This document shows, one piece after another, positions 1 through 6,412 of a DNA stretch of 21,924 bases. The notes beneath the pieces are model-generated. The model was not told the origin of the DNA. It saw only the letters and a list, made by a program, of their open reading frames with translations, and did no database searches. The DNA lies in assembly GCA_016296065.1 (NCBI GenBank), contig JAEDKA010000063.1:1-21924 (forward strand). The letters are read 5' to 3'. Each line of letters starts with the position of its first letter. Position 1 is the first letter of the stretch. Position numbers and translations under genes: made by a program. Source of the DNA: Kiritimatiellia bacterium (lineage in GTDB: Bacteria; Verrucomicrobiota; Kiritimatiellia; RFP12; UBA1067).

Positions 1-49
1 TACACCGAGGTTTATGATATACACCGCAGTCATGCTGGGCCGCAGGCTC

Positions 50-176
50 CTCTTGTGCGACTGCCGCGCCTCACACCCTCCGCTATATTCATGGCTTCGC
101 TCGAGTGAAAGTCTCTCGTGAACGGCGGGGCTTCGTTGGTGGTGCGATTGCTATGCGAACACTGACTGGGGGAAGC
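50..176. repeat. dispersed repeat, copy A
   Basis: Shares with copy B (431-554) the core CGCTATATTCAT and, further on, CTATGCGAACACTGACTGGG, with small differences between them. It ends in the GGGGGAAGC motif that leads into the hairpin at 173-191. The near-identity of the copies shows a repeat family. Coding capacity is unlikely. Confidence 0.8.
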
Positions 177-191
177 GCCGTCTCGGCGCTT
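173..191. repeat. perfect 8-bp hairpin of the AAGCGSCG family
   Basis: AAGCGCCG, loop TCT, CGGCGCTT. The hairpin at 21735-21753 has the same form (AAGCGGCG, TCT, CGCCGCTT), but two stem bases are exchanged on both sides so that pairing is kept. This is REP-like. No run of T follows, so it is not a classical terminator. Confidence 0.75.
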
Positions 192-430
192 CGCACTCTC
201 CGCGCGCTCGGCGCGGCAGCGCCCGAACCGTCAATTGGTGGCAACCCGCCGACATGGCACTGCGACCATCAATTCTATACGCCGCTTGTCGCTTACGCTT
301 ACAGGTTCCCCGCGTTTTATGAAATGCGCCGCAGCCACGTCGGGCCACCAATTTCCTCTCGTGCGCTTCCCCGCCTCACGCGCTACGCTTGAATTCACGA
401 CCAAATTCATTGTCATGTCGGCTGGTTGCC

Positions 431-554
431 CTTGCGCGACTGCCGCGCCTCACACCCTCCGCTATATTCATAGCTTCGTTCACTTGTGAATCTCTCGTGA
501 ACGATGGGCTTCGTTCTGGTTGCGATTGCTATGCGAACACTGACTGGGGGAAGC
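431..554. repeat. dispersed repeat, copy B
   Basis: This copy matches copy A over about 125 bases, including the GACTGGGGGAAGC end. Directly after it, about 50 bases of unrelated GC-rich sequence separate that end from the CGTCTCGCCGCTTCGCAC segment near 611. In copy A the two parts are contiguous, so copy B appears to carry an insertion in its hairpin. Confidence 0.75.
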
Positions 555-858
555 ATATCCCCCAAGGCCGAAGGCCGAAGTCGCCGCAGGCGAGCTCAAT
601 GCGGGGTGCGTCTCGCCGCTTCGCACTCTCCGGGCGCTCGGCGCGGCAGCTCGCTCAAACGCGGCCTCTTGCGACCGCTTCGCGGCTCGGCCTGCGGCCT
701 CGGGCAACCTGATCGCTTCGCGACAGGCGCATGTCGGGTCTTGGCGTCGCTACGGCTCTCGCACATCCAACAAAAAGCTTCGCTTAGCCTGACGTGCCTC
801 GGCGTCTACCGCTGGTTGCGTACTCGGGCGTCTCCTACGCCTGCGAGCCAAGACCTCT

Positions 859-920
859 CCTCTTGCGCGACTGCCGCGCCTCACACCCTCCGCTATATTC
901 ATGGCTTCGCACCTCGCGAG
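859..920. repeat. dispersed repeat, copy C (5' part only)
   Basis: Repeats the first 50 or so bases of copies A and B (GACTGCCGCGCCTCACACC and CTATATTCATGGCTTCG) and then diverges. It lacks the downstream GACTGGGGGAAGC part, so it is a truncated copy at the edge of the repeat block. Confidence 0.75.
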
Positions 921-960
921 GTAGGCTCCATGTACCTCCCGACGTCACCATCACCCAGCT

Positions 961-1294
961 CGCAACATGTATAGCATGATTGTGATATTTGTTATTCATC
1001 TTTTCTGCCTTTGCATTCTGCCTGTATACTGTATGCTGTGCAAATTCCTGTTATTCTCCTATAATCTAAATCTCAAGCCCATTAAATATCAAATATACCC
1101 CTTATTCACTATGTAGATAACTTTATGATAACTGTTTACATCATTTACTTGACACGATTATTCATTTTTTAATAATTCATATATTATTACTCAATTACGC
1201 CATAAACAGCTACTTATATTATCAACATTGACGCATAAACTATTTCAAATTCTTGTTCACAAAATAGTTGATAATTGCTATAATCTTGTCCGCT
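961..1294. other. AT-rich intergenic region upstream of mnmG, possible oriC part
   Basis: About 330 bases without a gene, strongly AT-rich compared with both sides. It holds a TGTAGATAA at 1112-1120 (complement TTATCTACA), a TTATCAACA at 1219-1227 and a near-match AGTTGATAA at 1266-1274 (complement TTATCAACT). DnaA typically binds TTATNCACA-type nonamers, and the spellings here recur in the two other intergenic regions of the dnaA locus. A long A/T tract lies at 1165-1195. An origin role is an inference from the gene neighbourhood. Confidence 0.5.
1256..1284 (+). promoter_or_regulatory. sigma70-type promoter of mnmG, extended -10
   Basis: A -35 box TTCACA (1256-1261) and a -10 box TATAAT (1279-1284) are separated by 17 bases, with the extended -10 TGC directly before. 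Initiation would fall near 1290-1292, only a few bases before the ATG at 1295, so the mRNA would be almost leaderless. A DnaA-box-like AGTTGATAA (1266-1274) fills the spacer and could let DnaA repress this promoter. Confidence 0.7.
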
Positions 1295-3460
1295 ATGGAT
1301 ACATCGTTTGAACCGAAGGTTGTCGTTGTCGGAGGCGGTCACGCCGGGGCGGAAGCCGCCTTGGCTTCTGCCCGTATGGGAGTGCCCACCCTTCTCGTAA
1401 CAACTCTTAAAAGCGCCATCGGACGTATGCCGTGCAACCCGTCAATAGGCGGACTCGCAAAGAGCCATCTCGTATATGAAATCGATGCACTTGGAGGTGA
1501 AATGGGCAAGAACGCCGACGCAACCGCCCTTCAATCCAAGACCCTCAACTCTAGCCGTGGTCCTGCCGTACGCGCCACTCGCACACAATGCGCCAAGAAA
1601 GAATATACCGATCGCATGCAGCGGGTTGTATCAGAACAATCCAATCTCGAAATACTTGAAGATGCCGTGATAGGTCTTGTCACAGACCACTCAACTGACG
1701 GTCGTGCACTCTTGCCGCAACATAGCACAACAACCGTCCCGCTTTCTTCGCTACCATCCACCAATTCATCCAATTGCCGAGCAAACAACCTATCAACTCC
1801 CAATGACGAGTGTGATTTAGTTTCCATTTCCACTCAATTTGATATCACATCTCAACTCAAAATCAACGGGGTAATCACCGAAAATAACGGTGTAATCCAT
1901 GCACCATGCGTTGTTCTTACAACTGGTACAACTCTTCGTGGACGCATTTGGATTGGCAAAACATGTCAGGAATCTGGCGGTGATGGACGTCCAGCAGTCA
2001 ATAAGCTGTCCGAATGTCTATCAAACCTTGGTTTTGAACTGATTAGGCTCAAAACTGGCACTCCTCCCAGGTTAAAGGCTTCTAGCATTGATTTTTCTGT
2101 CTGTACTAGGCAAAATGGAGAAATTCCACGGCCAATGTTCCACGTGGAACATTGTCCACATACTGAAATCAATACTAAATTGTTCCACGTGGAACATTCA
2201 AGCCAGAGTATAGACGACCCATCGAGGATGTTCCACGTGGAACAATCTGAATCTTGTAGTTCAACCTTTGAAACTAAATTGTTCCACGTGGAACATTCTA
2301 ACACTGATGACAAGCAATCAACATTGTTCCATGTGGAACACAATTCCTGGGTTAATGAAACAACAGACAATAATCCAAATATCAATAGCAATTCACTGCC
2401 TGAATATCCTTGTTGGATGACTCATACTACAAGTGAGACACATAATATAATAAGAGACAATCTTGCAGCTTCAGCACTGTATGGAGGAGAAATCGACGGA
2501 ACTGGAGTGAGATATTGTCCGTCAATAGAAGATAAAATAGTCCGCTTTGAAAAGGCAGAGAGTCACCATGTGATACTTGAACCAGAAGATTCCGAAGGAA
2601 AAATCATATATCCAAACGGACTCTCATGCTGTCTTCCGCGTGATGTGCAGGAAAGAATGGTTCATTCCGTACCTGGACTAGAACATGCAGAGTTTACGGC
2701 CTACGCCTACGCAATAGAATACGATGGAATAGATGCTCGAGAACTAAAGCATACTCTTGAATCAAAGCGAATTGAAGGGCTCTACTTTGCCGGACAGATT
2801 AACGGCACTACGGGATATGAAGAAGCTGCCGCTCAGGGAATCATGGCCGGAATCAATGCCGCTCTTAAAATAAAGAATAAAACACCTTTAGTCCTGAGCC
2901 GTCAAGATGCATACATAGGAGTTCTTATAGATGATCTTGTAACCAAAGGCACAAACGAGCCATACAGAATGTTCACCAGCCGTGCAGAGCGCAGGCTGCT
3001 TCTAAGACAGGACAATGCGCGTTTCAGACTTCTGGATGCTGCCAAACAAGTCGGAATATGCTCCGAAAACTACATCCGCGCAGTAGAATGGGTAAAATCA
3101 AAGCTGGATGAGTTCGTCGCCGCTGGATATGCGGACAAATTAATGACAAACCTTGAAATACCAGATTTCTGCACAAGATGGTTTGACGTAGATGATATAA
3201 TAAATGAAATGTGTATTATGCGTCATTATGCACCATACATAGAACAGGAACGAAAGGCGGCGGAAAGGGCGAAGAAAGACGAGTCCATTGAGATTCCGGC
3301 CTGGCTTGACTACGACAAATGCACAGCAGTGCGATATGAAAGCAGGGAGAAACTCAAAAAATATCGTCCTGAAACACTGGCCCAAGCATCAAAAATATCA
3401 GGAGTTAATCCAGCCGATGTGGCAATTCTTGCAGTTATAATCAAACGAGGTCATCACTGA
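1295..3460 (+). CDS. mnmG: MnmG (GidA) tRNA uridine 5-carboxymethylaminomethyl modification enzyme, with two insertions
   Basis: FAD-binding subunit that works with MnmE to install carboxymethylaminomethyl groups on the wobble U34 of tRNAs in the cytoplasm. Family motifs seen are GGGHAG (residues 13-18, nucleotide binding), PCNPSIGG (46-53, with Cys47), RGPAVRATRTQCAKKEY, YCPSIEDK, FAGQINGTTGYEEAAAQG and the C-terminal QASKISGVNPAD. The ATG at 1295 is preferred over an upstream TTG at 1268, because the TTG lies inside the promoter and the ATG directly precedes the conserved N-terminus. The predicted 721 residues are about 90 more than the usual 620-630. The excess sits in two AT-rich, S/T/N-rich insertions, at roughly residues 132-190 and 281-367. 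The second carries the parS-like array and ends just before PCWMTHT, where Cys373 seems to correspond to Cys277 of E. coli. All core motifs are intact, so the enzyme is probably functional. Confidence 0.95.
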   Translation: MDTSFEPKVVVVGGGHAGAEAALASARMGVPTLLVTTLKSAIGRMPCNPSIGGLAKSHLVYEIDALGGEMGKNADATALQSKTLNSSRGPAVRATRTQCAKKEYTDRMQRVVSEQSNLEILEDAVIGLVTDHSTDGRALLPQHSTTTVPLSSLPSTNSSNCRANNLSTPNDECDLVSISTQFDITSQLKINGVITENNGVIHAPCVVLTTGTTLRGRIWIGKTCQESGGDGRPAVNKLSECLSNLGFELIRLKTGTPPRLKASSIDFSVCTRQNGEIPRPMFHVEHCPHTEINTKLFHVEHSSQSIDDPSRMFHVEQSESCSSTFETKLFHVEHSNTDDKQSTLFHVEHNSWVNETTDNNPNINSNSLPEYPCWMTHTTSETHNIIRDNLAASALYGGEIDGTGVRYCPSIEDKIVRFEKAESHHVILEPEDSEGKIIYPNGLSCCLPRDVQERMVHSVPGLEHAEFTAYAYAIEYDGIDARELKHTLESKRIEGLYFAGQINGTTGYEEAAAQGIMAGINAALKIKNKTPLVLSRQDAYIGVLIDDLVTKGTNEPYRMFTSRAERRLLLRQDNARFRLLDAAKQVGICSENYIRAVEWVKSKLDEFVAAGYADKLMTNLEIPDFCTRWFDVDDIINEMCIMRHYAPYIEQERKAAERAKKDESIEIPAWLDYDKCTAVRYESREKLKKYRPETLAQASKISGVNPADVAILAVIIKRGHH
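1688..1864 (+). other. first MnmG insertion, polar low-complexity segment
   Basis: About 59 codons rich in Ser, Thr, Asn and Pro, placed between EDAVIGLVTD and NGVITENNGVIHAP, where typical MnmG proteins have only a few residues in a surface strand-turn. It has no parS site and no palindrome that I could find. It is more AT-rich than the preceding 400 bases of the gene. Confidence 0.6.
2136..2340. other. parS-like centromere array, five 16-bp palindromes inside mnmG
   Basis: The perfect palindrome TGTTCCACGTGGAACA occurs at 2136-2151, 2181-2196, 2229-2244 and 2280-2295. A fifth copy at 2325-2340 differs by one base (CATGTG core). This is the known ParB/Spo0J-binding consensus (TGTTNCACGTGNAACA type). 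Start-to-start spacings are 45, 48, 51 and 45 bases, all multiples of three, so each site is read in the same frame as [M/L]FHVE[H/Q]. ParB would nucleate here to segregate the origin region. Origin-proximal placement beside dnaA fits known parS clusters. No parA or parB gene is in the window. Confidence 0.9.
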
Positions 3461-3575
3461 TTAAAAAGTTATCAACATATTTTGTAGATAACTAGTTCAT
3501 ATGTGAAGATTTTTTGCAAATGACAGGCATACCCGCTATATGCTATATTAGGGGCAACATGGGATAAGAGGCTTT
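3461..3575. other. mnmG-dnaA intergenic region with DnaA-box-like sites
   Basis: AT-rich. It holds TTATCAACA at 3469-3477 and, facing it, TGTAGATAA at 3483-3491, only 5 bases apart. These are the same two nonamers as in the regions before mnmG and before dnaN. They lie just upstream of the putative dnaA promoter, as expected for DnaA autoregulation or for part of oriC. Confidence 0.55.
3520..3549 (+). promoter_or_regulatory. putative dnaA promoter
   Basis: A -35-like ATGACA (3520-3525), an 18-base spacer and a -10-like TATATT (3544-3549) preceded by TGC (extended -10). The transcript would start near 3556, giving a leader of about 20 bases with the ribosome site AAGAGG at 3566-3571 before the ATG at 3576. 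The two DnaA-box-like nonamers lie just upstream. Confidence 0.45.
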
Positions 3576-5009
3576 ATGAACAACAACAAACTAGACCCGG
3601 TCTCGGAAGGACTGTGGACAAGGGCACGCATGATCTGCATCTCTATGATGCAGGGAGACGACAAGCGTACCCGCGCGGAGCGCAATTTCTCCATGATAGA
3701 GTCGGTTTCGAAAGATGGAGACGTTTTCAAGATATACCTTCTTAACAAACTTGCCGCCGATAGATTCGAAAACGAATACGGCGAAGAACTGAGAAAGAGC
3801 TTTCTGCTTGCAGGTGCCGACAGCACTCTTAAAATAGAGATTACTTTCGACGAAACTGCCAAACGCGAGATCATAATAGACAACAGCAGGACAAGCGCTC
3901 ATAAAAGTCCGGCATCCTCTCAAACCGCGCAGCAGGCATTCATTTCTACTATGCCGCTGAAGGAATACTATACCTTCGACGAATTCGTCGAAGGCCCTTC
4001 AAACAGCTATGTATTTGCCGCTGCAAAAGGCGTTGCAAAAAATCCGGGAGCGAAGGCCCTTAATCCTCTGTTCATTCACGGAGGAACAGGACTCGGCAAG
4101 ACACACATAATGCAGGCAATCGGCAACGAAATACGGAGGACATATCCAAACTTCGCGGTATGCTACCTCACTGCCGAGGCTCTTCTCAACGAATACGTCA
4201 ACGCCCTTACCCAGGGCAGTCTTCCCTCTTTCAGGGAAAGATACAGAAAGATCGACGTACTCCTCATCGACGACATTCAGTTCATAGCTAAGAACATGCA
4301 GAACTTCCAGGAGGAGTTCTTCAACACTTTCAACGCTCTTACAAACGCCGACAAGCAGATCGTGCTCACTTCGGATGTTGCGCCAAAGGACATTCCCGGA
4401 ATCGAGGAAAGACTCATATCACGATTCGAAGGCGGAATGCTACAGGAGGTCGAATCCCCTGGCTACGAAACTCGACTCGCCATTCTCAAAAAGAAATCGG
4501 AATCCATGGAACCGCCGGTCAGAGACGCTACACTAAAGTTCATTGCCACAAACATCAAGAGCCATGTAAGGGCAATGGAAGGCGCTCTCAGCAAGGTAAA
4601 CATCTACGCAAACCTTGATCCTGAGATGCAGATGACCGAGGCTAACCTTGCAATCATCCTAAAGGACTTCATAGAGAAAGAGAAGACAAGAAAGAAAATC
4701 ACCATCGACGAAGTCAAAAACTGCGTGTGCAGAAAGTACGGTGTCTCGATAGGCCAGATACTTTCACCTGAAAGAACGCAGTCAATAGTGACACCAAGGC
4801 AGCTCGCTATGTACATTTCGCGCAAATTCACTACGCGAAGCCTGCCTGAAATAGCAAAGGAGTTCGACAAGAGCCACGCTACTATCATACATGGAGTCAA
4901 GAACATCACAAACAGGCTGGATGTCGATCCGGAGCTCAAGCAGAACCTCGAGGAGATACTCGACGAGCTGGGCTGCTCAGCTGGTGACATGGTTGAAGGA
5001 AACATGTAG
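3576..5009 (+). CDS. dnaA: chromosomal replication initiator DnaA
   Basis: AAA+ ATPase that binds DnaA boxes and melts oriC. The 477 residues are a normal length. An N-terminal DnaB/DiaA-interaction domain (about 1-90) and a variable linker (about 100-130) come first. The AAA+ core follows, with Walker A GGTGLGKTH (169-177) and Walker B LLIDDIQF (229-236). Domain IV is the DNA-binding helix-turn-helix with SLPEIAKEF at 422-430. The recognition motif reads KSHATIIHG (432-440), whereas most bacteria have R-D/N-H-T/S-T-V. The central His and a Thr are kept, but the acidic residue is Ser433. Ribosome site AAGAGG lies 4 bases before the ATG. Its stop codon is inside a hairpin (5005-5031). The order mnmG-dnaA-dnaN supports an origin-proximal location. 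Confidence 0.97.
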   Translation: MNNNKLDPVSEGLWTRARMICISMMQGDDKRTRAERNFSMIESVSKDGDVFKIYLLNKLAADRFENEYGEELRKSFLLAGADSTLKIEITFDETAKREIIIDNSRTSAHKSPASSQTAQQAFISTMPLKEYYTFDEFVEGPSNSYVFAAAKGVAKNPGAKALNPLFIHGGTGLGKTHIMQAIGNEIRRTYPNFAVCYLTAEALLNEYVNALTQGSLPSFRERYRKIDVLLIDDIQFIAKNMQNFQEEFFNTFNALTNADKQIVLTSDVAPKDIPGIEERLISRFEGGMLQEVESPGYETRLAILKKKSESMEPPVRDATLKFIATNIKSHVRAMEGALSKVNIYANLDPEMQMTEANLAIILKDFIEKEKTRKKITIDEVKNCVCRKYGVSIGQILSPERTQSIVTPRQLAMYISRKFTTRSLPEIAKEFDKSHATIIHGVKNITNRLDVDPELKQNLEEILDELGCSAGDMVEGNM

Positions 5010-5031
5010 ACAACCGCGCGGGTTGTCAACA
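5005..5031. promoter_or_regulatory. inverted repeat of DnaA-box-like nonamers at the dnaA stop codon
   Basis: TGTAGACAACC, spacer GCGCG, GGTTGTCAACA: an 11-base inverted repeat with one mismatch that includes the dnaA stop codon (5007-5009). Each arm is a DnaA-box-like nonamer (TTGTCTACA on the minus strand, TTGTCAACA on the plus strand). It could be a paired DnaA site or an RNA hairpin ending dnaA transcripts. No T-run follows, so a classical intrinsic terminator is not supported. Confidence 0.55.
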
Positions 5032-5237
5032 TCTGGCGAGATTGTCAAATACTATCGAATGAAAGCCTAAAGGAAGTAAACAGTGACAAAGTGGACTTCA
5101 GCCAATGTTTTCAAGGGTAAGAGCTAATTATTAACATTATCAACAAACCTAATAATAGTATTGTCCTACTTTAAATAACATAAACTATTTGATACAATTA
5201 AAAAAGTGTGCTGTAGATAAGGCAAAAGGAAAGCATC
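5032..5237. other. dnaA-dnaN intergenic region, possible oriC
   Basis: About 206 bases without a gene, AT-rich in its second half. It holds TTATCAACA at 5137-5145 and TGTAGATAA at 5212-5220, and the AT-rich stretch 5125-5205 between them is a candidate unwinding element. The dnaA-dnaN gap is a common oriC site in bacteria. A weak promoter may include TACAAT at 5193-5198. The ribosome site AAGGA (5226-5230) lies 7 bases before dnaN. Confidence 0.55.
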
Positions 5238-6332
5238 ATGAAATTCAAAGTCATCCGTTCAAAGTTTCTCGATGGACTCAAGAGCGTCCAGAACATCGTC
5301 GCGGGAAAGGGCTCTCTCCCGATTCTGCAGAACGTAATGATAGAATCCGGTGAGCGCTCAATAAAGCTCACGACCACTGACCTTGACATATCGATCAAGG
5401 CGGAGGTGGAGTGCGAGGTTAGCGAGGCAGGAGCGACTACGCTTCCAGTTAAGCTGCTGTTCGTTTCGATGACCAAGGCGGCAGAAGGAGAGATAGAGGT
5501 TGAGGTCGATCCCCAGGAGCGCGCGTCGATTCGCGCAGGAAGTGCCCGCTTCAAGCTCCAGGGAATGCCTGCGGCGGAGTTTCCTCAGCTGCCCGAGGAG
5601 GGAGACGCATATTCCTACACAGTCCCGCAGGCGACGATAAAGGAAATGCTCCGCAAGACGTCGTACGCTGCTTCCCAGGACGACACTCGCAGAATGCTGA
5701 AGGGAGTCCTCATGAGCTTCAAGGACGAGAAGCTCACTATGGTTGCGACAGACGGACGTCGCCTTGCGCTTGTCGAAAAGGAACTGGAATTTCCAAAGGC
5801 GTCCGAAAGGGACATAGTCCTTCCTTCAAAGGCAGTGGCTGAACTGCAGCGTTCTCTCGGAAACGACGGCGACGCCATGATAATGGTCAAGAAGAGCCAG
5901 ATATGCTTCAACCTCTCCGGGGTAATCATATACTCGAAGCTGATGGACGATACATATCCTAACTACAGGCAGGTAATTCCTGCTTCATGCTCCGAGCACA
6001 TTGTCGTCGACAGGCAGCTTCTCCTCGACGCACTTGAAAGAGCAAGCGTCATGTCTATGGACGATTCGCATTCTTCCAAGCTGATTTTCGAATCGAACAC
6101 TCTTACCGTCACTTCAGCGGCGAACGACATCGGAGAGGCGAAGGACGAAGTGCCGATCAAGTACGCCGGCGAGAAGATCGAGACAATGTTCAATCCGACG
6201 TATGTGATGGATCCCCTCAAGGCCATTGACGACGACGAGATAACTATCGACATCAACGACGGTCACACACCCGCCGTCATAAAGTGCTCGGTTCCTTTCC
6301 TCTACGTTCTCATGCCGCTTAGAATAAACTGA
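5238..6332 (+). CDS. dnaN: DNA polymerase III beta subunit (sliding clamp)
   Basis: Ring-shaped processivity clamp that tethers the replicative polymerase and repair factors to DNA. The 364 residues match the family. Features include the N-terminal MKFKVIRSKFLDGLKSVQNIVAGKGSLPIL-like opening (written in part), the LTTTDLDISI strand, ATDGRRLALVE in domain 2, and the C-terminal CSVPFLYVLMPLRIN, which corresponds to the YVVMPMR end of other beta clamps. It follows dnaA with a 228-base gap and is probably transcribed from its own promoter as well as by read-through. Ribosome site AAGGA with 7-base spacing fixes the ATG at 5238. Confidence 0.97.
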   Translation: MKFKVIRSKFLDGLKSVQNIVAGKGSLPILQNVMIESGERSIKLTTTDLDISIKAEVECEVSEAGATTLPVKLLFVSMTKAAEGEIEVEVDPQERASIRAGSARFKLQGMPAAEFPQLPEEGDAYSYTVPQATIKEMLRKTSYAASQDDTRRMLKGVLMSFKDEKLTMVATDGRRLALVEKELEFPKASERDIVLPSKAVAELQRSLGNDGDAMIMVKKSQICFNLSGVIIYSKLMDDTYPNYRQVIPASCSEHIVVDRQLLLDALERASVMSMDDSHSSKLIFESNTLTVTSAANDIGEAKDEVPIKYAGEKIETMFNPTYVMDPLKAIDDDEITIDINDGHTPAVIKCSVPFLYVLMPLRIN

Positions 6333-6335
6333 TGC

Positions 6336-6371
6336 TGGATTGAAGTCCGTCTGAATCCAATGAGGACGGAC
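6336..6371 (+). promoter_or_regulatory. two overlapping alternative hairpins after dnaN
   Basis: TGGATT (6336-6341) can pair with AATCCA (6354-6359). GTCCGTC (6345-6351) can pair with GACGGAC (6365-6371). The second stem uses bases in the loop of the first, and the AATCCA arm of the first lies in the loop of the second, so the two stems cannot form together as simple hairpins. No T-run follows. An attenuator-like switch between dnaN and the next gene is possible but unproven. Confidence 0.3.
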
Positions 6372-6412
6372 AAGGATTCGAAAAGCGGGAAGAAAGTCTA
6401 AAAGGGCAGACT

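Larger units (their letters stand above)
1..960. repeat. GC-rich gene-free repeat block
   Basis: I see no credible protein gene here. Open frames exist, but they run through repeated DNA, overlap one another on both strands and resemble no family I know. The block contains three copies of a dispersed repeat (about 50-176, 431-554 and 859-920), a perfect hairpin at 173-191, and two long-range inverted pairs: 233-242 with 344-353, and 737-745 with 847-855. Composition changes sharply near 960, where the sequence becomes AT-rich ahead of mnmG. The hairpin family recurs at the other end of the window (21727-21809), so this is probably a genome-wide intergenic repeat. Confidence 0.7.

Noticed and set aside
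105..979. Overlapping open frames of 61-156 codons in the left-end repeats
   Set aside because: They run through repeated DNA in several frames, share peptide pieces only because the DNA is repeated, lack ribosome sites and resemble no protein family.
1268..1294. Upstream TTG start for MnmG
   Set aside because: It lies between the -35 and -10 boxes of the gene, and the extra residues are not part of the family.
2136..2340. CRISPR array
   Set aside because: The repeat unit is a 16-bp perfect palindrome of parS type with in-frame spacing inside a coding gene, and there are no cas genes or equal unique spacers of usual length.
1966..2391. Minus-strand frame with a repeated CSTWN peptide
   Set aside because: It exists because the parS palindromes read the same on both strands. 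The plus strand encodes conserved MnmG.
5005..5031. Intrinsic terminator of dnaA
   Set aside because: The stem is good but no T-run follows, so I kept it only as an inverted DnaA-box-like repeat.
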